Shown here: positions 11,282 through 21,477 of the stretch, one piece after another | How the letters are laid out: each line of letters begins with the position of its first letter | Numbering within the stretch: position 1 is the first letter of the stretch | Assembly: GCA_003550325.1 (NCBI GenBank) | Contig: QKWP01000116.1 | Span: forward strand, 167,575-231,574 | Direction: 5' to 3' | DNA: 64,000 nucleotides | Source: Gigaspora rosea | Lineage: Eukaryota; Glomeromycota; Glomeromycetes; Diversisporales; Gigasporaceae | Position numbers and translations under genes: made by a program | Notes under the pieces: model-generated | Told to the model about the DNA's origin: nothing | Seen by the model: only the letters and a program-made list of their open reading frames with translations | Database searches by the model: none

Positions 11282-11573
11282 TTTAACCAGAACAAAAGTC
11301 GGGTTCGCAGAAGAAACAAGACTATCTCTTCTATGTACCTCATCAAATACGTATATACCAAAACACTAACCCATTACTTCATACTTACATAACTATCCTT
11401 TCAGATTTTCCCATTACCTCATTTAAACTCATCAGAATTAGCTCATACTTACCTAATATCACAGATCGATCAACTGATCGATCATCAGGTCGATCATAAT
11501 TGAACATGTCACATGTTGGTCTCGTGATGTTTCAAAACAAAAGCCGCCTCGATACTTACGTATTGAGTGGCTT
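11282..11573. repeat. DIRS repeat A1 (5-prime terminal repeat)
   Basis: A copy of A2 (1816-2058 plus 6927-6998), without the hAT. It ends at about 11573, where sequence of the outer hAT right end (ACTAATTAGGAATTGG) resumes. It should contain the promoter of the element in minus orientation; no clear TATA box was singled out. Confidence 0.85.
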
Positions 11574-11908
11574 TACTAATTAGGAATTGGCCCACTTGTT
11601 AAAGCAGGCCGGATTATTTGTTAATGCGGGCCAGATGATATGCTAACGCAGGCCAGAAAATTTTAGATTAAAAATCTCACGCGGGATCACGCGTGGATCC
11701 CGTGCGTTGTCCATCACTAATTAGTGGGTTTTAGAAGGCTAGCAGGTTAAGTAGAAAATGTAAATTTCATTTTAAACTATGATCTGCGACAATAATTATC
11801 TGGATAATATAAAAAGCTAGATTTTTTGAAGAGAGGATATCTCTGAATATTCAAATGTTTTTGCACCATTCAAAGTTCACATTGAAGTAATTGAATAGTG
11901 AAAAAAAT

Positions 11909-12354
11909 TACTGTATTTTTGCGTAATAACGCTCACCTGCTCATTATTTAGAGTACGCGCATGAGCATTATTTTGAAACAAATATTAAGTTTTTAAGTAC
12001 AGAATTACTTTATATAAAAAGTAAACAAACAAAAAATACTCAGGAACAAAGAGTTGGTACTAATTAAACTGATTTTGGGTCAAAATCCAGACAATCGGGA
12101 TTTTTGATTTTGATTCAATATTACTTTTCGAGTTTAATAAAGTTGTTCTTCAGATCGAGACCAACTTTTTATTAAAGCTCGAAAGTAAGTTTACTTAGTA
12201 CCAACTCTTGTTCTGGTGCATTTTTTTTAAATCTTATTATGAATAAGCTCCTCTGCATGTTATTTTGGGGCGCATGAGCGATATTTTGAAACTATATATT
12301 ATTTTTAGAGATCATAATTTTTTCATGAGCGTTATTATGTGAAAATACCGTACT
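11909..12354. mobile_element. Foldback MITE with an inner hairpin
   Basis: Outer inverted ends: TACTGTATTTTTGCGTAATA on the left and inverted TACGGTATTTTCACATAATA on the right, both followed by ACGCTCA. A second inverted pair lies inside (GAGTTGGTACTAA at 12050 and its complement at 12197-12211). Innermost is a hairpin of CGAGTTTAATAAAGTTG against CAACTTTTTATTAAAGCTCG. No coding sequence. Confidence 0.65.
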
Positions 12355-13039
12355 CGGATTCGATCATTGGATCCTGAGTTAGTAAGAAGGGCATAATGAT
12401 GAAGATGGGTGTCCATATTATTATCAGTTATGATAAATGTTAATATAACTTGAGTAACTATAAATATTCCAAAATTCTTCAAAATATGTTATAATAAATT
12501 TGCTGATGAAGATCAGATTGAAAATTCTTTGATAGATTACTAAATCCATAAATATTAAGGAAATTTCAGAAAATTGGTTCTTATCTCAAAATAACACACA
12601 TGCGTGTACTTGAAATAACGCGTATAATAAAAACAATGCAAAGGTGGGTTCGAACATCGATCGAAACTTTGAGCATTGAAATAAACTTTTATTCATTAAA
12701 TTTTTTTTAAAATTAATTTTATTGTTTTTAATGGTTTGATTATAATAGCAATAGGCTTTTAGCAATGAAAAATCAAGCTTATGCCAAATATATATTAACA
12801 TAAGTATGATGCAATATATTTTAATATATTAATAAAAAAAAAATTCGGTGAAAATTCGAATATTTGGTAAAAATTTTCACCAGTGCTTGGTTGTGATTGA
12901 ACAATTCTTAAAAACTTATCGATTCTAATATCTAAGTATGATAAAAGTTTACAAAAAGTAAATCAACCTTTTATTTAGAATTAATAATCAACAAATTTTT
13001 CATTAACAAAGAAAAAGAAATATGAAATTTAATCTTAAA
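12355..13039. other. AT-rich spacer
   Basis: No gene. A small hairpin is present at 12845-12881 (GGTGAAAATT against AATTTTCACC). A GGTTCGAACAT string at 12648-12658 resembles a pol III B box but has no tRNA fold around it. Confidence 0.5.
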
Positions 13040-13903
13040 TCACTTATTCATCTCCTTTTTTCTAACATTAAATCTATAATCACTATAAGAGTTCAAAGTC
13101 TCATCGATCAAATTGATCAACTTACTGATCTGTTTACATGAATTTGCTTCTTTTAATAGCCTATGAAATTCTTCAAAATACGAACAAAATGTTTCACTTT
13201 TATCATCATAAATATACTCAAGATCCCAAAGACACATTTCAAATTCGTAAAAACAACCCCCTCTTGAATTGCAATCATCATAAATTCCGCTTGTAAATCT
13301 ATTTCCCATTATTCTGTACATAACATCTCTAATATTTGCATACCAAACCAACCCCCTCTTAATTTGCAAACATCTTTATTACCACTTGCAAACTTACATT
13401 TCTTTATTCTGTACATAATATCTTTAATATTCGCATACATTTGACTTTCCACTCTTTTAAAAAAGCTATTAATATCTCTTGTAAAATATTTATTAGGACC
13501 TATAAACGAAAATTCAAAATAACAATTTTGATATTTCACCCAACGTATAAATACGGACCAAAAAATTCACATCAATGTCTTCTAATTGGCCTTCATTATT
13601 CTTGATCATTAAATAACCTTCTTTTTTCCATTCTGATTTTTCAAAAGCTTCTTGAAGTAAGAATAAAAATCTTTCACGAAAAAAAGTATTCATTGAAGAT
13701 ACTTTTAAAAATACTTTGAACAGATCAAAATCCAAGATACTCTTGCGATCGAAAAATACTGTAACAAAATGATCTTTCACGATCATATCAAAAATTTTGA
13801 GAGGTATCACGTTAAACCAATTAATTTGACTCATTATTGTTATAAGAAAAAAAACAAAAACAAAAACTTTATATACCATATTGCAATTTCTTATTAAGGT
13901 CAT
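13040..13903 (-). pseudogene. F-box-like protein relic with internal duplication
   Basis: Three overlapping minus-strand frames (13903-13514, 13539-13309, 13369-13040) read as one protein if two frame changes are allowed. The N-terminal part (INWFNVIPLKIFDMIVKDHF, then a Phe/Leu-rich helix set) has the spacing of a fungal F-box-like domain. That assignment is tentative. Two successive segments repeat each other: YANIKDIMYRIKKCKFASG (13435 down) and YANIRDVMYRIMGNRFTSG (13335 down), each followed by a Cys and RGGW or RGGC. One frame change lies at a run of five G (AAGAGGGGGTTGG near 13355). A short intron ending TTTATAG near 13505 could explain the other. It is either a decayed gene or one with sequencing errors. 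Confidence 0.45.
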
Positions 13904-13926
13904 ACAAAACCTAATTTGTCTACAAA

Positions 13927-14245
13927 ACCCCGTTTAAGCATAAGACCCTAGCGTCACCAACCTAAAAAATTTTGCTACTAATTTTTCGCAGTTAAATTAG
14001 GGTTAGGGTCTGCTATTAAATTAGGTTAGAAAGAGTTTCTATAATACCAAAATTTCATAAGGAAACTTTTTGTTAGTGCGCAGTAAGCAGTTTCATAAGT
14101 AAAATGTTGATTTATGAATGATTTTTTGTTTGGGTTGATTTTTCACGTTTTTTCGTGTTATACCTGATCTCAAAATCTGATTGGTTGGCGAATTAGTAGC
14201 GAAATTTTTAGGGTGGTGACGGTAGGTGAGTTTTTTAAACAGGGT
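13927..14245. mobile_element. MITE E2, core-sharing family
   Basis: Inverted ends ACCCCGTTTAAGC... at 13927 and inverted ACCCTGTTTAAAA... ending at 14245. Inside these lies the pair GTCACCAACCTAAAAAATTT / GTCACCACCCTAAAAATTTC, then GCTACTAATT on both sides. The interior has the family core (TTAGTGCGCAGTAAGCAGTT ... TACCTGATCTCAAAATCTGA) and a TTAGGGTTAGGG run. No convincing target duplication was seen. Confidence 0.7.
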
Positions 14246-15622
14246 TGATAATGAAAATTAAACAGGCCATTGGTATATTTTATAGAAACTAGCCAGTATT
14301 CTTTTCCAGTATCACGTTTTATATTTATAAGATATGAATAGTAATATGTATATTTATTATATATGTTAGCATATATAATATGTATAAATGGTAATGTTTT
14401 TTTGATTTTATGTTGCATTTAGTAATAATTTTGTGTCGAAAAGTTATTGGTATAGGTTAATTTGTATAGAATAAAGTGTATATTAAAAATATATATAATA
14501 ATGTGTGTATGTGGTTACTAGTGTTAGTAGTTGAATCTGGTATGATAGAATATTTGAGGTGATTGCTCATAATTTGATCTAAGGTTTGGAGTTCTTTATT
14601 GCACATAGGTTTTCTAATATATAGTAATATGTATTTAAAAACTTTTATGCTTTATATTATAGAAGTATAGAAAGTATAGAAGTAATGGCTAATTAAACAA
14701 AATAATTTCAGATTTAAAAATATTTAAGTTGTATTATAAATAATTTTATTTACTACAAGTATAAATAAAATGCTATTGGTATCCTTGGTAAAGGCCAAAA
14801 TTTAAATCTATATTTTGAAATAGTTTTCCAACAACTAACACTTATACTACTAAATAAAGTATAAGAGTGTTATTTTAATTTTGGTTCAAATTAACAGTAT
14901 TTATTATATCAATTCAAATAATCTTAATTTATTGAATTAAATATATTGGCAAGAGTTAGATTAGCACAAATAAAAAGATAAAAAGAGATAAATAAATTAT
15001 TTTAGATACTTCAATTAAAAAGAATAGATATGATCTATTATGTGGTAAAAGAATGCTATTAAGCCAAAAGTGCTAAAAAATATTTTTGAAAAAATTTTTT
15101 TTACAAATTATATTTGATATACTAATGATATAAAGTAGATAAGGTGAAAATAGTTTGTATTGAGATAGAATGTTGTGATATCTATTATGGGTATTGTAAA
15201 AATTTAGTTAAAAAATTTGTATATTATTCTAGTAACAATAAAAGGTGAGTTAGTTGTATTGGAAGTATTATTTATTACTATAAAAGATTTTCTTACAAAC
15301 TTGCTTGTACATAATACATAATTAAGGTTGTTAATTTAGATTGAAATTGTGATTTCTATTATGAATTACTAAAAAAATCTTGTTTTAAAAACCTCTTATT
15401 ATTTAGTAACTGCAGAATGTAAATCAATTTGCATTAAGAATATTATTAGTAATTATAAAAAATTTTATTACAAAACTTACTTATTATTATAAATTAGCTA
15501 TTTGTGGTTTATATAGTTTTACATAGTTTTACTATAAAAAATTTACTACTGAACCGATGATATATATATAATTATAGAATTAGCTATTGTAGTATATATA
15601 AAAAATTAACGCAGAACTTGGT
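14246..15622. other. AT-rich intergenic, nothing recognised
   Basis: Very AT-rich, with short direct repetitions of CTTACAAACTT-type strings at about 15290-15480. No reading frame, inverted end or RNA gene could be supported. Confidence 0.5.
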
Positions 15623-15640
15623 AATAATAAAAAAGATGAG

Positions 15641-16480
15641 CGAGTGTGGCGACTTGGGAAAGTTGTCAAGTTGTCACTCCAAGCAGCAGGTTGAGAGTTC
15701 AAATCCCATCGGGGACAATAATGAAAAAGAGGCCTGTGTTCGGTAACTGTGGCTCAGATTGGTTGGGTATGAAACCTGTAACCTTGGTCCTACCATCTTG
15801 AATAGAAGCTTTGGTGCAATAGTGTACATTACACCACAAATCCAGGGAACCAGAAAACAGAAACCCGTTTGACAAGTCCTGAGTAAGGAGGTAGAGAAAA
15901 TCTAATATTGCTACCAAATTAGGCTGTACTGGAGTCAGAATGAACCTTATAAGGTCAATATAGGTAAGGGGAGTAACAAAAATCAGGTGATTTTTTAGGG
16001 GGGAGGGGGGTAAAAAAAGTTAAAATTATATATAAGAACCTGACTATTTATATATTAAGGAAGAGGGAGGGGGGTAGGCCTCTGATAAAAAATAATTAGG
16101 TGATTAATGACACTGCCCTAACGATGTGGTCTTGGCGCAAGTTACTGAAGACCACGATAGTTATATGATGTAGAACAGATTCTTGTAAGTGGCTGGCAAT
16201 TTCACGAGTGTAAAGTAGCCCTAAGGTCAGTGGCTATTGAGAATAACCCTAGAAAAGCCTTAATATATATTAGCTTATAGGTAAGATAAGAGAGTTTAAA
16301 TAGGCAGGTCCCATAGTTGGTCTGCAGGTATGATAGCTAGTGTAGAACCTTCGGGCGGACTACTTAAATTAGGTACCAAAAGTGCACGTGTGGCTAGTTG
16401 ACACTTATTCATGTAACAAATATTACAAATATTCAATAAAACCTTCAGCCAAAGTAGACGGTCATTAAACCTAAAAAAAA
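15641..16480 (+). mobile_element. Long tRNA-headed SINE-like retroposon, copy 1
   Basis: It is flanked by an 18-bp duplication AATAATAAAAAAGATGAG (15623-15640 and 16481-16498) and ends in an A run, the signs of LINE-type target-primed retroposition. The head (15641-15720) is tRNA-like: GTGTGGCGACTTGGGAAAGT, then AGTTCAAATCCC as pol III B box. The body matches copy 2 (56133-57160), with the best-kept block near the 3-prime end (GAACCTTCGGGCGGACTACT at 16346). A G-rich insertion or replacement covers about 15975-16110. At about 840 bp it is long for a SINE. No coding function is supported. Confidence 0.8.
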
Positions 16481-16498
16481 AATAATAAAAAAGATGAG

Positions 16499-18318
16499 TT
16501 AAAATTATTGTAATTTTTATCATAAATTACTTAAAAAATTTGGTTACAAACCTACCCAACAGATTATATGTTTTAAGATTAAAGATGTATTAAAATTATT
16601 ATGGTTTCTATAAATTACTGTAAAATTTTTATACCAAACTTATTTGCTATTCTAATAATTAGTTAGGATAAGTTAGTTTGTGTTGGAATTATTATTATCA
16701 TAAGCTACTAGTATAAACTTTACTATTTTGAACCTATATTTAGTTAATTTAAAATTAAAGATACAAAATGCACATAATGAATAAAAGTTGATTTTTTTTA
16801 TAAGTGCATATTTTGAAAATAAATAGCATTTTACTATGTTAATTATAAATCAAAAAAAATAAATAAGATTCTTTAGTTTTAATTTCAATTATTTAATTTA
16901 TAATTTTGACAAAATTAATAATATATCATTTTAAATTAGTTTTGTATTAACTTTATTCCATTTTTTGATAAATTTGAAATAATAATCCTTTAGTTATTTA
17001 TGGAAGTCTCTAAATACTCCCATTTCATTTTCCAATTTCAAAATTTTTGATATGCAAAATATTTTTTTATTATATTTATTTAGGTTTATTCTTATGAACA
17101 ATTAATTATAATCAGTTTTTTTTCTTTCTATGATTATAAAAGAGAAAATAAAAATCAGTTTTTTATAAAATCATTATAATTCAATTTAATAAAAATTGCA
17201 TTATAATTTTTTGTAGTACATAGTGAATTTGTAGTATTTATAAATATTTACATTCATTCAATTGCTAAAAAAACATGTACTAATATTAAAAAATTTTAAA
17301 TCGATATTAAAAAAAGACAAAACTTTACAAAATTTGAAATAACTAAAAAATACTGATGTAATTATACTAATATAAGTTTCAATTTTCTTTTTTTTAATTT
17401 TAATTAATTAAAAAAATTTTACCTTTACCGTAATGCATTAATTTTCAGTAGGGTATTTTAAAAAAATTCTTGTACAAAAACTATTTTGGTTAAATATTTT
17501 TTTGATATTTTTATAAAATCATCAAATCAGACTAATTATATTATCGGAATTTTTTAGTGCGTTTTAAATTTTGTAATATTTGCCTTTTTTAATATCTGGT
17601 TTTGTTATTTTTAGGACTCAGTTTTTTTAGAATAATATATTAATCAAAGATTAATCAAATTTAATTAGAAGAATATAAGTTCAAGTGGGTAGTATTATAT
17701 AACAGGTAAAATTTTTAATATTTTTATATAAATCACTAATCGGAATTTTAATGATTTAAATGAATATCTTTTTTTATGAATATTGATATTCTCATAAAAT
17801 TATCTAGTCAGATTAGTATTAGAATTTTTTAGCCCATTTTGAATTTTGTAATATCTGTTTTTTTAGTATTTGATTCTGGTATTTTTTTAGTACTCAATTT
17901 TTTAGTATGGTATTTTTTTAATATTTAAGGATAGAGTCCAATGTTGATCATTTTCATATAAAATTGATGTACGAAAAAAATTTACATAGGTATTACAAAA
18001 ACGACACATATAAAAATTTTTTAAATTGCAATCAATTTTAATCAAAAATTGGTGGTGCATAGATCAAATCCTTCCTTTTATAGTAGTAAAACTTTAAATG
18101 CTTGTACTATTTAAAAAAACCTATATTTATATATCATAAAGTTCTCTGTGGTGACCCCAAATTCTCTGTAGTGATACAAAATTGATGATCCTGATTGGTT
18201 TATATCATATGATTTTTGTAACCAATTTGTAAAACCTGATCTTTAAATATGTGTTTCTCTGTGAGGATTTAACCAATTTTAATAATTTTACTACTGTTAG
18301 AATCAGAAAAACCTATTC
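16499..18318. repeat. AT-rich spacer with a 265-bp-spaced direct repeat
   Basis: Mostly featureless T/A-rich DNA. One diverged direct repeat is visible at about 17495-17640 and 17760-17920 (TTTTGAATTTTGTAATATCTG and TTAAATTTTGTAATATTTGC versions, each followed by TTAGTACTCA or TTAGGACTCA). Confidence 0.5.
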
Positions 18319-18500
18319 AGGACCCCCAAAATATACATAGATAGGTCAGATATGAGTTTGCTTAATTTTGAGGTTTTTTATACAGATCCTTTCTATTTAT
18401 AGTAATTTTTTTGCTTATTTTTGAAGTTTTTTCTGCAGATCTTTTTTTATTTAGTAACCCTATAATTAACCTAACCTATCTATATATATTTCGGGGTCCT
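18319..18500. mobile_element. hAT-type MITE, AGGACCC family, copy 1
   Basis: The ends AGGACCCCCAAAATATACAT and inverted AGGACCCCGAAATATATATA are flanked by ACCTATTC (18311-18318) and GCCTATTC (18501-18508). It is homologous to 23952-24129 and, inverted, to 58732-58903. It is 182 bp, non-coding and nearly palindromic. Confidence 0.8.
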
Positions 18501-18508
18501 GCCTATTC

Positions 18509-19801
18509 TACAATTTTTTTAGAAATTAAAGTAGTTACTTAATATAATATTTTTTAATTTTAAAAAGAAAAAAATTTTACCATTTGTTTTATATATAATT
18601 TGCAAATAGTGTACTCTACCCTTAAACAACATAAGTTTGCATAAAGGATAGGTAGGAGATATTCTGTATTACAATCTAACTTTAAATTTAAATTTAAATC
18701 TAAACTAAATCTAAATCTAACTATTAGAAATCTATTTAGAAATATAGTATTAAAAAAACAAAAAGAATTTTTTTTCTAATTTGTTTAAAAAAATCTAACA
18801 AAAAAGGTTAATCTTCAAACCAGGACCTTCACAAAGATTACTATATTCTTACCATTTTTTACTATTTGTATTACTACTTTACATACCCAAAGCATTCCCA
18901 ATTGGAAAAAAAGATCAAACAAAATATAATAAGTATGATTACTGCATAAAGTAAGTTTATTTTAGTTACAAAATTGTAGATTTTCATTAATTATTGTACT
19001 AGTATGATCACGTTTCTTGTGAAACATGAAATGTGTATAGGGATAGTTGGAATCGACTTTATCTGTATCACTTATGCTAATTTCTTTGGAATCCTTTTTT
19101 GGTAAACGTTATGATTCACATTTATCCATTATTGAAAAGAAGTTAATTTTTTAATAATGCATAGAGTAATTGTATTAGATATATCATTATGATGAAATAG
19201 TTGCGTCATTTTTCTTTAAACTGATCAATAAATGTCAAATATTTGAATATGTTAGTTTGCATATCGCTTTAATTATAGGTAAGAGTTTGTACAAAGTATG
19301 GGCTCAATGTTATTACAGATTTAAGTCTTTTTTCTATAGGTGTCATATAATATTTCATTCATAAAATTTGTGATATGCATGTATAATGTGAGTATAAAAA
19401 ATTCGACCTTTCCAATAACTCTTATGAAAGAAAACCTTTTGGGTAAGAATTGGGATTTCTGTTTGTTTGTTTAAAAGGGTTAAGTCTCTTTGATTGGGTA
19501 TATAATATTGACAGTGGTATTTATTCTTATATGCAAGAAAGTATATGAAAGTATATGTGTATATTGTTACGAATATCTCAATTAATATAAGATTTTACAA
19601 ATGATTATATTCTATTAGTTTAATTCGAACATATGTATATACAAAACAGTTTTACTAAATGTGAAACCAAATTGTTTGCTAAAAATATTATGTAAATATT
19701 TCGAATCAAATATAAAATAGTTGTCAATGAATATGATGATTTTGATGACTATTATAACTATATTTGATGATTATTATAACGATATTTTGATGGATTATGA
19801 C
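18509..19801. other. AT-rich intergenic, nothing recognised
   Basis: No gene was found. A stretch at about 18998-19110 (GATCACGTTTCTTGTG, later ATCCTTTTTTGGTAAA) resembles 62989-63055, so a fragment of some dispersed repeat is present. Confidence 0.45.
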
Positions 19802-19984
19802 TACAGTCAACTCTCACTATACCAAACTGGGTTTTTGTTTAGTATAAAATGAGTTTGCTTTATAAAGTATGCTCTTTATACCGAACAGTTGGTATATAGA
19901 GCTAACCAATAAAATCATATGCACGTAATCAAGAATCACAATTTTTTTATATACAATGAAAAATTTATTCAACATTAAACTAAC

Positions 19985-20149
19985 ACAGTTAACCCTTATT
20001 AATATCAACCTATTAATATCACCTAAGCCACAGACCAAATTTTTATAAATTTTTTATATCTATTAGCTTTAATATAAAATCTCATTAATATCATATCAAT
20101 ATGAGTATAATGGTGGTCCAAATAGATTGATATAAACGAGAAACAACTG
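19985..20149. mobile_element. Small TA-type MITE
   Basis: ACAGTTAACCCTTATTAATA on the left and inverted ACAGTTGTTTCTCGTTTATA on the right, both leading into ATCAACCTATT / ATCAATCTATT and an ACCACC/CACC block. 165 bp, non-coding, lying directly against the pair-2 terminus at 20152. Confidence 0.55.
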
Positions 20150-20296
20150 TACAATCAACTCTCTTTATACTGAACCTGTTTATAACAAAATCAGGTTATA
20201 TTAAACCTGACTTGTCTATAATAGTTTAAGCTGGTTGTACCAAACCAAAATATTAAAATTCTTTATACTGTACCCTAATGTTGTTAGTTGAAATAC

Positions 20297-20432
20297 TTAA
20301 TTTAGTCAACTATTTAGACAATTAGGGTCTAAATATATTTCGACATGGCATTATTTTTTTTCGAAATATCCAAAGTCTAAATTTGCCTAAATGTCTAAAT
20401 AGTTGACTAAATAAATACTATGTGACTAAATA
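20297..20432. repeat. Imperfect hairpin
   Basis: ATTTAGTCAACTATTTAGAC pairs with GTCTAAATAGTTGACTAAAT, and the inner arms (TCTAAATATATTTCGA / TCGAAATATCCAAAGTCTAA) also pair. The stem is about 50 bp with a short T-rich loop. Confidence 0.6.
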
Positions 20433-20644
20433 TCTAAATAGTTAACTAAATATAATACTATATGACTAAATGTCTAAATTAAAATAAACAATAAAGCTAT
20501 ATATATATGTAGCATTAGTATATAATCGTTTTATATTATCTATTTAGAAGTCTAAAATTTTAATAAATGTTCTATGCTTTTAAATATGGCCATGTTTATT
20601 ATTAAATTATATATTATTAAAAATATGAAGATTCTATTTAATTA

Positions 20645-20779
20645 TAGCGTTTTGCAAAAAAGTGTGATCCTGTGATCTACACAGCGATGATGGCAGAAAA
20701 TTTTAATTTCCTATTGATCTCGTGATTTTAATGACACCATGATCTGCAGAGGTCACACATTTTTGCAAAGTGCAATAAG
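20645..20779. mobile_element. Small palindromic MITE candidate
   Basis: GCGTTTTGCAAAAAAGTGTG on the left and inverted GCACTTTGCAAAAATGTGTG on the right, followed on both sides by GATCCTGTGATCT / ACCTCTGCAGATC. About 135 bp. Confidence 0.5.
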
Positions 20780-21316
20780 CTCTGGTATAGCTTTAAAACA
20801 ACCAAAAAACTTTGTACATTGCTTCATATTATTTGTAAAACCTAATAACTTACAGTATTAAATAATAAAAAATAGAATCTAATACAAGAAATAACTATAG
20901 ATTTAGAATTTGATCATCGATTCTAAAATGATTTTGAGGTTTCAATCATCGATTTTGATTTTTAGAATCAATTCGCATTCCTACTTCGTGATATTTACAT
21001 ACAGTTCTGTGGCTACAATAGCAGTGCAGGGACCTGAAACAGTTGCTGCAGGATGACACCTGATTCTCTTTAGCTATATGGGCATATGTTAGACATCTTT
21101 CTTATACTTATGTTTTCATATAGTTTAGGACCTTGGGGTTTAGAAAATTTTAAAACCGAGAGGTTAGTAGTTTATGCGTGAGTTGAGTGGTATGGGTTTA
21201 AATAATTAGTCCTAGACTAGAAGTATTAATGTTAAAGTATGAATGCTAGAGCTTGTTTGGATACTGTTTGGATAGTGAACCTATTACTATATGTTTTTTC
21301 ATATATATTTCTTAAT

Positions 21317-21405
21317 TTAGACATTTTGACATTATTTAGACATTTCGACATTATTTAGACATTTTAGCATAATTTAGAATTTTGATAATATTTAGACATT
21401 TTAGC
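21317..21405. repeat. 22-bp tandem repeat
   Basis: Four to five copies of a unit close to TTTAGACATTTYGACATTAT. Confidence 0.65.
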
Positions 21406-21477
21406 AGGCTAAATATCAAATGTCAAAATATTTCTACAAGTATAAAACAATTTCGGCTAACAACATTACTGCACCCA

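Larger units (their letters stand above)
1541..11573 (-). mobile_element. DIRS/PAT-like tyrosine-recombinase retrotransposon, split direct repeats
   Basis: On the minus strand the order is repeat A1 (11573-11282), gag-like region, reverse transcriptase plus RNase H, tyrosine recombinase, repeat B1 (about 7043-6992), repeat A2 (6998-1816, interrupted by a hAT), then B2 (about 1590-1541). A1-ORFs-B1-A2-B2 is the split-direct-repeat plan of PAT-type DIRS elements, which integrate through a circular intermediate with no target duplication. Subtracting the inserted hAT and its 8-bp duplication leaves about 5.16 kb, a normal length. A1 ends against hAT sequence (right end homologous to 6763-6926), and B2 abuts the hAT left part. 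All three coding regions carry stops and frameshifts, so the copy is dead. Confidence 0.85.
698..11719. mobile_element. Outer hAT-type element, split by a DIRS insertion
   Basis: The left end starts TAGTGATGGGCAAAT at 698, and the right end finishes with the inverted form TTGTCCATCACTA at 11719. The flanking octamers are ATTAGTAG (690-697) and ATTAGTGG (11720-11727), an 8-bp target duplication with one transition, as expected for hAT. Only about 698-1540 and 11574-11719 belong to this element, roughly 1 kb, with no transposase, so it is a non-autonomous derivative. Both ends are similar in sequence to those of the full hAT at 2059-6926, so the same transposase probably moved both. Everything between is later insertion. 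Confidence 0.85.

Noticed and set aside
12648..12676. Possible SINE head on the minus strand
   Set aside because: No A box, poly(A) or flanking duplication could be found.
12586..12801. 71-codon frame and a GGTTCGAAC string suggesting a tRNA
   Set aside because: The frame is low-complexity, and the string has no acceptor, D or anticodon stems around it.
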